5,632 nucleotides of DNA from Burkholderiaceae bacterium (GTDB taxonomy: Bacteria > Pseudomonadota > Gammaproteobacteria > Burkholderiales > Burkholderiaceae_E): NCBI GenBank assembly GCA_019428955.1, contig JAHYJF010000231.1:1-5632 (forward strand), in the 5' to 3' direction. Positions 1 through 5,632 of this stretch are shown here, piece by piece. The position numbers and the translations under genes are program-made. The notes under the pieces are model-generated. The model was given only the letters and a program-made list of their open reading frames with translations, searched no databases and had not been told where the DNA came from. Position 1 is the stretch's first letter. Every line of letters starts with the position of its first letter.

Positions 1-442
1 GATCGGCGGCCGAGTGGTTCTGCCAGGCGAAATAAGAGGGCAGGTCGAACTCGCAGGCACCGCCCGCAATGTTGGTGCGGCTGCGGATGCTCATCAACCA
101 TTCGTTGTCGCGGATGTGCTGCCCGGTGCGGCCGGTGGCGTGGCTCAGTCCGTTCCAGGCGCTGTCAACTTCGCTGAGCACCTGTTCCAGCGCGCTCGAC
201 GAGACCTGCGGATTGCTGCGGTACCCGAGCAGCGTCTGGCGCTGGCGCTCGAGTTCCTGGAGCAGGTCGGACTTGAGATCGGCGCGCGCCGCGACCTCGA
301 GCAGCTCGAACAGCGTCACCAGCGCGACGTGGTGGGCGAGCGGATGTTCCTCGTGGCAGAAATAGTCCAGCCGAACGAAGAGATCCTCAAGACGCAAGAG
401 AGTGCGTACACGCTCGTTTAGAGGGTACTCGTAGAGGATCAA
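1..442 (-). CDS. zapD: Cell division protein ZapD (DUF1342/YacF), N-terminal part, cut by the window edge
   Basis: ZapD is a cytoplasmic protein that binds FtsZ and bundles its protofilaments, stabilising the division ring. I translated 147 codons by hand; the frame is open to the left edge, and the family is about 250 residues, so roughly the C-terminal 40% is missing. The protein begins MILYEYPLNERVRTLLRLED and later shows HHVALVTLFELLEVAARADL, LLQELERQRQTLLGYR, a TGQHIRDNEWLMSIRSR stretch and GGACEFDLPSYFAWQ, all familiar ZapD segments. The only start that fits is TTG at 442-440: an in-frame TAG lies four codons upstream (454-452), no ATG or GTG lies between, and AGGAAGAG precedes it at good spacing. 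An ATG-only ORF search misses this gene. It follows coaE after a 106-bp gap, as is common in betaproteobacteria. Identity is nearly certain; the start is very likely. Confidence 0.95.
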   Translation of the reverse strand, partial: MILYEYPLNERVRTLLRLEDLFVRLDYFCHEEHPLAHHVALVTLFELLEVAARADLKSDLLQELERQRQTLLGYRSNPQVSSSALEQVLSEVDSAWNGLSHATGRTGQHIRDNEWLMSIRSRTNIAGGACEFDLPSYFAWQNHSAAD

Positions 443-445
443 GTG

Positions 446-453
446 CTCTTCCT
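446..453 (-). promoter_or_regulatory. zapD ribosome binding site that decides the TTG start
   Basis: Read on the minus strand, AGGAAGAG lies three bases before the TTG start codon, with its AGGA core seven bases away. The in-frame stop TAG overlaps its 5' end. No other start codon in this frame lies between the stop and the conserved first residues of ZapD, so the Shine-Dalgarno and the stop together fix the start. Confidence 0.8.
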
Positions 454-475
454 ATCGGCAAGTCCCAGCGCAACG

Positions 476-504
476 ATTGTGGCGCAAAGCGCCGGGGATG
501 ACAA
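476..504 (-). promoter_or_regulatory. Possible sigma-70 promoter for zapD
   Basis: In the coaE-zapD gap, the minus strand has TTGTCA (504-499; five of six matches to TTGACA), then exactly 17 bases, then CACAAT (481-476; four of six to TATAAT). A transcript would start about 25 bases before the TTG codon, leaving room for the Shine-Dalgarno. The spacer is unusually GC-rich and contains a perfect small inverted repeat. This is a pattern match by eye; zapD could equally be transcribed from upstream. Confidence 0.35.
481..493 (-). repeat. Perfect small inverted repeat in the coaE-zapD gap
   Basis: GGCGC-TTT-GCGCC on the minus strand can form a five-base-pair GC stem with a three-base loop. It lies between the coaE stop and the zapD start. 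The bases after it (ACAATCG) are not a U-run, so it does not look like a normal intrinsic terminator. It falls inside the spacer of the putative zapD promoter. Confidence 0.5.
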
Positions 505-548
505 ACCGTATGCACCACAATAACATCGGTCTGCCATGGCCGCGCGGC

Positions 549-1253
549 TCAGGCGGGGCTGCCGGCTGGCGCGCCGCTGCCGCGCAGTTGGAGATAACGG
601 CGATGAAGCTCGTCGACCTGGGCCTCGAGCGCGTCGCGCTCGCCGCTGTTGTCAATGATGTCGTCGGCGCCGGCGATGCGCTCGGCGCGCGCCACCTGTG
701 CCGCGATGATCGCTTCGACCTGTTCCCGGGAAAGGCCGCTGCGCGCGACCGTGCGCGCGATCTGTACTTCAACCGGGCAATCGACGATCAGGATGCGGTC
801 GACCCGCTCGGCCCACGTGCGGGTTTCGAACAGCAGCGGCACCGCCACGATAACGTATGGCGCATGGCTGCGCGCGGCGTCGATTTCACGCTTGGTTTGG
901 AGGTGGATCAGGGGGTGCAGGATCGCCTCGAGTCGATGGCGCGCGGCGGGATCGGAAAAAGCGAGCTCGCGCATCGCGGCCCGATCGAGTGCGCCGTTGG
1001 CTGCGATGACCCGGACGCCGAAGGCGTCGCGAATCGCCGCCAGCGCCGCCCCTTCAGGGGCGGTGAGCTGATGGGCGATCGCGTCGGTGTCGACCAGGCC
1101 GGCGCCACGGGCCACGAAAAGGTCGGCGACCGTGCTCTTGCCGCTGCCGATGCCGCCGGTTAGCCCGATGAGCGCTCGCTCCCCGGGCGGAACCGAGCGC
1201 TCGTCCGGAGCTTGAGCGGATTGGGGTGCTGGCGCCGCTTTGGTCATGACCAC
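549..1253 (-). CDS. coaE: Dephospho-CoA kinase
   Basis: CoaE is a cytoplasmic P-loop kinase that phosphorylates the 3'-hydroxyl of dephospho-CoA with ATP, the last step of coenzyme A synthesis. The 234-residue protein has the P-loop GGIGSGKST at 33-41, the DTDAIAH substrate motif at 55-61, a conserved HP at 113-114, PLLFE at 139-143, VDCPVEVQIAR at 157-167, the lid region RSGLSREQVEAIIAAQ near 171-186, and ADDIIDNSG at 196-204. The family is usually about 200-210 residues; here the P-loop is pushed back by an Ala/Pro/Gln-rich leader of about 26 residues, and the C-terminus is a short Gly/Ala/Pro tail. The start is GTG at 1253, with GAGGT (1263-1259) overlapping the pilD stop and five bases of spacing; an ATG two codons later (1247) would also be possible at 11 bases. 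The eight-base gap from pilD suggests translational coupling. Confidence 0.96.
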   Translation of the reverse strand: MVMTKAAPAPQSAQAPDERSVPPGERALIGLTGGIGSGKSTVADLFVARGAGLVDTDAIAHQLTAPEGAALAAIRDAFGVRVIAANGALDRAAMRELAFSDPAARHRLEAILHPLIHLQTKREIDAARSHAPYVIVAVPLLFETRTWAERVDRILIVDCPVEVQIARTVARSGLSREQVEAIIAAQVARAERIAGADDIIDNSGERDALEAQVDELHRRYLQLRGSGAPAGSPA

Positions 1254-1261
1254 GCGCTACC

Positions 1262-2137
1262 TCAGGAAACCCCAAAGATTGCGGCGACCGGTTCGCGCAC
1301 GTAGAGCGCGAGCAGTCCGGCGCCGGCCAGGTATGGGCCGAACGGAATTGGCGTGCCGCGCTGGTGTCGGGCGAAGACGATCAGCGTAATCCCCACCAGC
1401 GCCCCCACCGCCGAGGCCAGCAGGATGATCGCGGGCAGCGTGTACCAACCGAACCAGGCGCCGAGCGCAGCGAGCAACTTGAAGTCGCCATAACCCATTC
1501 CTTCCTTGCCGGTCGCCAGCCGGAAGATCCAGTAGATCGACCACAGCGACAGGTAGCCGATCATGGCGCCAACCACGGCTTCCTCGATCGGGGCGTAAGT
1601 GGCGCCGAGGTTGAACACCAGTCCGATCCACAACAACGGTAGCGTCATGCCGTCGGGCAGCAGCTGGGTGTCGAGGTCGATCAGTGCCAGGACCAGCAGG
1701 AAAAGGCTGAGGACGACCGCGCCGGCCGCGGCGAGCGTGAAACCAAATTGCCAGACGGCCCCCGCGCACAGCATTGCGCTCGCCAGTTCCACGGCCGGGT
1801 AGCGCGCCGAAATCCTCGTGCCGCAAGCTTTGCAGCGGCCCCGCAGGAAGAGCCACGACAGCACCGGTATATTCTCCAGCGCGCCAATGGAGTGGCCGCA
1901 GGACGGGCAGCGCGAGCGCGGCGAAATCAGGTCGAAGCGTTCGCGTTCGGGAATCTCCTCGCCGCGCAACTCGGCCGCCTGGTCCTGCCAGCCCGCCTCG
2001 AGCATCTTCGGCAGGCGATAGATGACGACGTTGAGGAAGCTGCCGACGATGAGCCCCAGCACCAGCGTGGCGCCGATTGCCAGCGCCGGATCCTGCTGCA
2101 GGGCTGCCAGCAAGTCACCACCCACGCCGGACCCCAT
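1262..2137 (-). CDS. pilD: Type IV prepilin peptidase / N-methyltransferase
   Basis: PilD is an inner-membrane aspartic protease that cuts the short leader from type IV prepilins (and often type II secretion pseudopilins) and methylates the new N-terminal residue. Counting from the ATG at 2137 (291 residues), the order is: a first membrane helix ending in GSFLNVVIYRLPK (about 32-44), a cytoplasmic loop with two CxxC pairs (Cys77/80 and Cys102/105) that bind zinc in relatives, a helix leading to IDLDTQLLPD (153-162), and GMGYGDFKLLAALGAW with the GxGD aspartate at 218. The aspartates in these last two motifs supply the catalytic pair in this family. Further hydrophobic helices follow. The pilC stop and this start share one base (TGATG); a TTG immediately before it (2140-2138) would give a four-base overlap and one extra residue. 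ATG is preferred only because it is the stronger codon. Confidence 0.97.
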   Translation of the reverse strand: MGSGVGGDLLAALQQDPALAIGATLVLGLIVGSFLNVVIYRLPKMLEAGWQDQAAELRGEEIPERERFDLISPRSRCPSCGHSIGALENIPVLSWLFLRGRCKACGTRISARYPAVELASAMLCAGAVWQFGFTLAAAGAVVLSLFLLVLALIDLDTQLLPDGMTLPLLWIGLVFNLGATYAPIEEAVVGAMIGYLSLWSIYWIFRLATGKEGMGYGDFKLLAALGAWFGWYTLPAIILLASAVGALVGITLIVFARHQRGTPIPFGPYLAGAGLLALYVREPVAAIFGVS

Positions 2138-3387
2138 CAAACGACCTGGCCGAGCTTGAAGATTGGCAGGTACATCGCTACCACCAGGCCGCCGATTATG
2201 GTGCCCAGGAATACCAGGATGATCGGTTCGAGCAGGCTCGAGAGCGATTCCACAGCCTCGTCGACATCGCGTTCATACATGTCGGCGGCCTTGGCGAGCA
2301 TCGAGTCGAGTGCGCCAGACTCCTCGCCGATCGCCGACATCTGCAGCACCAGGTTGGGGAACACGCCGGTATGATCCATCGCGGCGGTGAGCGCGGTGCC
2401 GGTCGTCACCTCCTGCTGGATCTTGCGGGTGGCGAGCAGGTAGACGTTGTTGCCGGCGGCACCGCCCACCGAGTCGAGCGCCTCCACGAGGGGCACGCCG
2501 GCGGCGAACATCGTCGAGAGAGTGCGCAGCCAACGCGCGATGGTGGCCTTCTCGACGATCGGCCCGAAGATCGGCAGCTTCAGGAACAACCGGTCCATGG
2601 CGATCTGCATCGCGGTCGATCGTCGCCACGCCTGCATGAAGAAATAGAACCCACCGCCGATTGCGCCGAAGATTGCGTACCAGTAGTCGACGAAGAAGTC
2701 CGAGATTGCCATCACGAACAGCGTTGGCGCGGGCAGGTTGGCGCCGAAGCTCTCGAACACCTGCTTGAAGGCCGGGACCACGAAGATCATGATTACCGCG
2801 ACCACGATGAAGGCCACGCTGACCACCGCGCCGGGATAGAACATCGCCGTCTTGATCTTGGCCTTGATCGCGATCATCTTCTCGCGGTAGGTCGCGAGTC
2901 GCTCGAGCAGGTCGTCAAGGATCCCGGCCTGTTCGCCAGCGGCAATCAGGTTGCAGTAGAGGGCGTCGAAATAAAGCGGATGCTTGGCAAAGGCCGCGGC
3001 CATCGAACTTCCGGTCTCGATGTCGGCGCGAATCCCCGTGAACAGCGTGCTGACCGCAGCGTTGCTGGCGCCCTTGGCGACGATGTCGAACGACTGCAGC
3101 AGCGGGACGCCGGCTTTCATCATCGTCGCCAGCTGGCGGGTGAACAGCGCGACGTCCTTATCCTTGATCTTGCCGCCGCGCTTGAGCGAGCGCTTGCGGA
3201 TCTTGGTCACCATCACCCCCTGGCGGCGCAGGGTCGCGCTGACGACCGCTTGGCTGATCGCGCGAGTTTCGCCCCGGACGGTGTTGCCGTTGCGATCGCG
3301 CCCTTCCCAGGCGAAGTTGAATTCCTTGCCGCGTGCGGCGCGCGCGCGCGCCGAGCTGATTGCCTGGGTGTTCGCTGTGTCTGCCAT
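2137..3387 (-). CDS. pilC: Type IV pilus inner-membrane platform protein PilC
   Basis: PilC is the polytopic inner-membrane platform on which the PilB ATPase acts to insert pilins into the growing fibre. The 416-residue protein has the expected two T2SF/GspF domains: the first at about 78-204, starting with FTRQLATMMKAGVPLLQSFD, and the second at about 284-409, with the matching WLRTLSTMFAAGVPLVEALD. Each carries a GE-containing motif (GEQAGILDDLLERLA and GEESGALDSMLAKAA). Hydrophobic segments lie near 187-207, 223-251 (possibly a broken helix) and 387-408. An Arg/Ala-rich leader of about 20 residues precedes the usual EFNFAWEGRDRNGNTVRGE segment. The start ATG has AGGAG ten bases upstream. 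It lies 26 bases after pilB and overlaps pilD by one to four bases, so the three pil genes are almost certainly co-transcribed. Confidence 0.97.
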   Translation of the reverse strand: MADTANTQAISSARARAARGKEFNFAWEGRDRNGNTVRGETRAISQAVVSATLRRQGVMVTKIRKRSLKRGGKIKDKDVALFTRQLATMMKAGVPLLQSFDIVAKGASNAAVSTLFTGIRADIETGSSMAAAFAKHPLYFDALYCNLIAAGEQAGILDDLLERLATYREKMIAIKAKIKTAMFYPGAVVSVAFIVVAVIMIFVVPAFKQVFESFGANLPAPTLFVMAISDFFVDYWYAIFGAIGGGFYFFMQAWRRSTAMQIAMDRLFLKLPIFGPIVEKATIARWLRTLSTMFAAGVPLVEALDSVGGAAGNNVYLLATRKIQQEVTTGTALTAAMDHTGVFPNLVLQMSAIGEESGALDSMLAKAADMYERDVDEAVESLSSLLEPIILVFLGTIIGGLVVAMYLPIFKLGQVV

Positions 3388-3397
3388 CGTCCTGCGT

Positions 3398-3417
3398 CTC
3401 CTGGGTAGCGGCGCTAC
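3398..3417 (-). promoter_or_regulatory. pilB-pilC junction: pilC ribosome binding site and a short palindrome over the pilB stop
   Basis: The 26-base spacer holds AGGAG at 3402-3398, ten bases before the pilC ATG; a second AGGA is only two bases from the ATG and too close to serve. Immediately upstream, 3417-3405 is a perfect 13-base inverted repeat (GTAGCGCCGCTAC) that includes the pilB TAG stop. As RNA it could fold with at most five base pairs and a three-base loop, so any effect would be weak. Confidence 0.5.
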
Positions 3418-5138
3418 TCGTTGGTGGCTCCGAACACTTCCTCGAGGGTAGTAACGCCCTGCATCACCTTCAACATCCCGGAGCGGCGCAGGTCGCGCAC
3501 ACCTTCGCGTGCTGCCTGTTCGGCGATGTCGATCACGTTACCGCCGGTCAGGATCAGGCGCTGCATCTCCTCGGAGACCGGCATGACCTGGTAGATCCCG
3601 ACCCGACCCTTGTACCCTGAGCCGTTGCAGCGGTCACAACCAGCTGCGTGCATCGGTGCCCAGGTGCCGTCGAGGTCCGACTCGAGGAAGCCGGCGCGCA
3701 ACAGCGCTTCTTCATCGAGATCGTGTGGTTGCTTGCATGAGCACAGGCGGCGCGTGAGGCGCTGGGCGGTGATGAGGTTAATCGAGGAAGCGATGTTGAA
3801 CGGCGCCACCCCCATGTTCAGCAGCCTGATCAGTGTCGAGGGGGCGTCATTGGTGTGCAGCGTTGAGAGTACCAGGTGGCCGGTCTGCGCGGCCTTGATT
3901 GCGATTTCGGCGGTTTCGAGGTCGCGGATCTCGCCGACCATGATCACGTCCGGGTCCTGGCGCAGGAACGCACGCAGCGCAGCCGCGAAGGTCAGCCCGG
4001 CCTTGTCGTTGACGTTGACCTGGTTCACGCCGGGGAGGTTGATCTCGGCTGGATCCTCGGCGGTCGCGATGTTGCGCCCGGGTTGGTTGAGGATATTGAG
4101 GCACGAGTAGAGCGAGACGGTCTTGCCCGAGCCGGTCGGCCCGGTGACCAGCACCATCCCGAAGGGGCGGTGGATCGCGTCGATGATTGCCTGGCGCTGG
4201 TCGGGTTCATAGCCCAGCGCCTCGATATTGAGCTTGGCCGACGAGGAATCGAGGATCCGCATCACGATCTTCTCGCCGAACAGGGTCGGCAGCGTCGAGA
4301 CGCGGAAATCGATCGCGCGCTGGTTCGAGAGCACCAGTTTCATGCGCCCGTCCTGCGGGACTCGTTTCTCGGCGATGTCGAGCCGCGAGATGACCTTGAT
4401 GCGCGAGCTCAGCTTGTCCTTGATCGCCAGCGGCGGCTGGTTGATTTCCTGCAGCACGCCGTCGATCCGGAATCTGATCCGGTAGAACTTCTCGAAGGGC
4501 TCGAAGTGGATGTCCGACGCGCCCTGCTGGATCGCGTCAAAGAGCACCTTCTGGAGGAACTTGACTACCGGAGCATCGTCGACCTCGGAGCTATCGACGC
4601 TGCTGACTTGCTCCTCGTCGGAGAATTCGATATCGAGGTTCTCGTCGATCAGCTCGCTCAGTTGCGCCGCGGCGCTGTGGCTGAGCTTCTCGAGCAGTTT
4701 CAGCAGCTTGTCGTGTTCGACCACGATGGGGTCGATGGTGGCCTGGGCCGAGAACTTTATGCGGTCGAGCGCCTGGAAGTCGGTTGGATCCGACATTGCG
4801 ACCGAGAGCTTGTTGCCGCGCCGGCTGATCGCCACCACCCGGGTGTCGATCGAGAGCTTGCGCGAGAGCAGATCCTCGGGCAAGGCGCTGACATTGATCG
4901 AGGAAAGGTCGAACAGCGGGTGCCCGAAAGCTTCAGCGCCGAAGCGGGCCAGTTGCGCCGCGGAGAACTGTCCCGAAACGATCAGCTCGTCAATGAACGG
5001 CGTGCCCGCATTGTCGGCTTGGCGCTGGATCGCTATCGCCTCATCCGGGCGCAGCATTTGGTGCTGAACCAGGGCGCGTCCGAGTCCCGCCAGTACGGTC
5101 TGGTCGGAAGCTTGCTGCTTGAGCATCGGGGTTGCCAT
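3414..5138 (-). CDS. pilB: Type IV pilus assembly (extension) ATPase PilB
   Basis: PilB is the hexameric cytoplasmic ATPase that powers pilus extension through PilC. The 574-residue protein is full length. An N-terminal GspE_N/MshEN-type domain covers about 15-150, followed by an acidic linker (about 160-190) and the secretion ATPase core. Core motifs are: PVVKFLQKVLFDAIQQGASDIH (190-211), the Walker A GPTGSGKT at 333-340, the Asp box TAEDPAEINLPGVNQV (359-374), the Walker B region DPDVIMVGEIRD (395-406), the His box AQTGHLVLSTLHTNDA (417-432), and a zinc-type cysteine set at Cys466, 468, 501 and 504. The first cysteine pair is C-x-C rather than the C-x2-C expected. The C-terminus TTLEEVFGATNE is typical. 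EINLPGVNQVNVN and the pilC/pilD neighbours argue for PilB over GspE or PilT. The start ATG has AAGG ten bases upstream; a second ATG at codon 5 lacks a Shine-Dalgarno. Confidence 0.98.
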   Translation of the reverse strand: MATPMLKQQASDQTVLAGLGRALVQHQMLRPDEAIAIQRQADNAGTPFIDELIVSGQFSAAQLARFGAEAFGHPLFDLSSINVSALPEDLLSRKLSIDTRVVAISRRGNKLSVAMSDPTDFQALDRIKFSAQATIDPIVVEHDKLLKLLEKLSHSAAAQLSELIDENLDIEFSDEEQVSSVDSSEVDDAPVVKFLQKVLFDAIQQGASDIHFEPFEKFYRIRFRIDGVLQEINQPPLAIKDKLSSRIKVISRLDIAEKRVPQDGRMKLVLSNQRAIDFRVSTLPTLFGEKIVMRILDSSSAKLNIEALGYEPDQRQAIIDAIHRPFGMVLVTGPTGSGKTVSLYSCLNILNQPGRNIATAEDPAEINLPGVNQVNVNDKAGLTFAAALRAFLRQDPDVIMVGEIRDLETAEIAIKAAQTGHLVLSTLHTNDAPSTLIRLLNMGVAPFNIASSINLITAQRLTRRLCSCKQPHDLDEEALLRAGFLESDLDGTWAPMHAAGCDRCNGSGYKGRVGIYQVMPVSEEMQRLILTGGNVIDIAEQAAREGVRDLRRSGMLKVMQGVTTLEEVFGATNE

Positions 5139-5298
5139 GAAGATCTCGCCTTGCTCCTCGGTTGGCTACGTATTGATCCTAGGCCCAATAATGCAGCGGC
5201 TGGCCGGGTTGCGCACTCCGATTATGCACGGCGGTGACGGGCGGTGGCGCTGAGTCGGATGAACGGTGTGGGCATTGGTCGTCTGAGCGACAACCGCT
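5139..5298 (-). promoter_or_regulatory. corB-like/pilB intergenic region, probable pilB promoter region
   Basis: This 160-bp stretch, the longest non-coding one in the window, separates the upstream stop codon from pilB. On the minus strand it holds a CATAAT box (5226-5221; five of six to TATAAT) with no recognisable -35 hexamer at 16-18 bases. It also holds an imperfect direct repeat, TGCATAATCGG (5228-5218) and TGCATTATTGG (5195-5185), spaced 33 bases apart. I saw no sigma-54 (GG-N10-GC) element, no strong hairpin with a T-run after the upstream gene, and no convincing small gene. That a promoter lies here is inferred from position and relative AT-richness. Confidence 0.35.
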
Positions 5299-5632
5299 TC
5301 AGGCGCCGGCCTGGCCGTGGCCATCTTGGCCGTGCCCGACCTCGCCCTCGCGGCCAAGACGGTGCAGCCGCACACTGCGGATGGTCCGGTTCTCGATCTG
5401 GGTGATCTCGGCGATCACGTCGCCGAAGCGTACGCTGACGTCGGCCTCCGGCAACTCCTGCAGAGCCTCGAGCAACAGCCCGTTGAGGGTGCGCGGCCCG
5501 TCGAGCGGAAACCTGGTCCCGAGCCGGCGGTTGATCTCGCGCAGGATCGCGGTGCCCTCGAGCATCACCATGTAGTCCTCGTCCCACTCCAGGTTCGTGT
5601 CGCGACCGGGTCCGGTGGTGGGGAACTCGCCG
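5299..5632 (-). CDS. HlyC/CorC-family (CNNM, CorB/YfjD-like) transporter-associated protein, C-terminal end only
   Basis: This gene enters from the right edge; 110 C-terminal residues and the TGA stop are visible. They start GEFPTTGPGRDTNLEW, the linker that follows the CBS pair in these proteins. Then comes a CorC_HlyC domain: DYMVMLEGTAILREINRRLG, the FPLDGPRTLNGLLLEALQEL segment, PEADVSVRFGDVIAEI, and IENRTIRSVRLHR. Full-length relatives have an N-terminal DUF21/CNNM membrane domain, two CBS domains and this cytosolic domain, and are linked to magnesium or cobalt efflux/resistance; the hemolysin name is historical. After the domain there is an unconserved-looking tail containing GHGQ twice (GHGQDGHGQ). 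CorB/YfjD is the likelier subtype because of the GEF linker and the neighbour pilB, but the membrane part is off the window, so no symbol is given. Confidence 0.9.
   Translation of the reverse strand, partial: GEFPTTGPGRDTNLEWDEDYMVMLEGTAILREINRRLGTRFPLDGPRTLNGLLLEALQELPEADVSVRFGDVIAEITQIENRTIRSVRLHRLGREGEVGHGQDGHGQAGA

Noticed and set aside
357..372. Possible frameshift in zapD because no long ATG-started frame covers 1-442
   Set aside because: Hand translation from TTG 442 is open to the window edge with family motifs throughout; the absence of a long frame is due to the TTG start.
14..421. Plus-strand open frame of 135 codons at the left edge
   Set aside because: Antisense to zapD, whose minus-strand translation matches the ZapD family throughout.
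477..1163. Plus-strand open frame of 228 codons opposite coaE
   Set aside because: Shadow of coaE. No domain is visible and its start lies in the zapD leader region on the opposite strand.
2077..3408. Plus-strand open frame of 443 codons opposite pilC
   Set aside because: It is the antisense shadow of pilC, whose protein is unmistakable. The translation is rich in His, Asp, Arg and Leu with no recognisable domain, as expected opposite GC-rich coding DNA.
4034..4060. PilB Asp box reads AEDPAE instead of the common EDPVE
   Set aside because: Val to Ala is a mild change at a non-catalytic position, and the acidic residues are kept, so no functional claim is justified.
3876..5237. Plus-strand open frame of 453 codons opposite pilB
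   Set aside because: Antisense to the conserved PilB motifs and composed of acidic/arginine-rich low-information sequence. Long stop-free antisense frames are common in GC-rich genes.
5281..5298. Possible terminator after the corB-like gene (GTCG...CGAC)
   Set aside because: Only four base pairs around a six-base loop and no T-run follows, so it is too weak to call.
5166..5375. Minus-strand 69-codon frame spanning the corB-like end and the gap before pilB
   Set aside because: Out of frame with the real gene at its 5' end and no recognisable features; low-complexity composition suggests a chance frame.
1..5632. CRISPR arrays, tRNA/rRNA genes, insertion sequences or phage attachment sites
   Set aside because: No regularly spaced repeats, transposase-like proteins, terminal inverted repeats or structural RNA signatures were seen; nearly the whole window is conserved chromosomal coding sequence.

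Overview
This window carries a type IV pilus assembly block and its usual housekeeping neighbours. All genes are on the minus strand, so transcription runs from the right edge of the window to the left. In transcription order they are: the C-terminal end of a CorB/CorC (HlyC-type, CNNM-family) membrane protein, pilB (extension ATPase), pilC (platform protein), pilD (prepilin peptidase/methyltransferase), coaE (dephospho-CoA kinase), and the N-terminal 147 codons of zapD (FtsZ-associated protein), which leaves through the left edge.

The organism looks like a GC-rich Gram-negative proteobacterium, most likely a betaproteobacterium. Three things point there: the gene order corB-like / pilB / pilC / pilD / coaE / zapD, the presence of zapD (a beta/gamma-proteobacterial protein), and a ZapD N-terminus that resembles betaproteobacterial versions as I recall them. 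This taxonomic call is inference; no database was searched.

Layout by position. 5299-5632: end of the CorB/CorC-like gene. 5139-5298: the longest non-coding stretch (160 bp), probably holding the pilB promoter. 3414-5138: pilB. 3388-3413: a 26-bp spacer with the pilC ribosome binding site. 2137-3387: pilC. 1262-2137: pilD, whose start overlaps the pilC stop. 549-1253: coaE, whose ribosome binding site overlaps the pilD stop. 443-548: a 106-bp gap with a possible sigma-70 promoter, a perfect small hairpin and a clear Shine-Dalgarno. 1-442: zapD, which begins at TTG.

How the genes work together: PilB hydrolyses ATP on the cytoplasmic side to drive pilus extension through the inner-membrane platform PilC. 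PilD cleaves the leader from prepilins and N-methylates them before assembly. No pilin gene is present, so the major pilin must lie elsewhere. CoaE (last step of coenzyme A synthesis) and ZapD (FtsZ bundling at the division ring) are not pilus proteins, but they commonly sit downstream of pilD. Tight junctions from pilB to coaE suggest one transcript with translational coupling; zapD may also have its own promoter.

I found no evidence for a new biological system. The points worth a second look are small: unusual start codons, a shortened cysteine spacing in PilB, a possible repeated element upstream of pilB, and a hairpin inside the putative zapD promoter.
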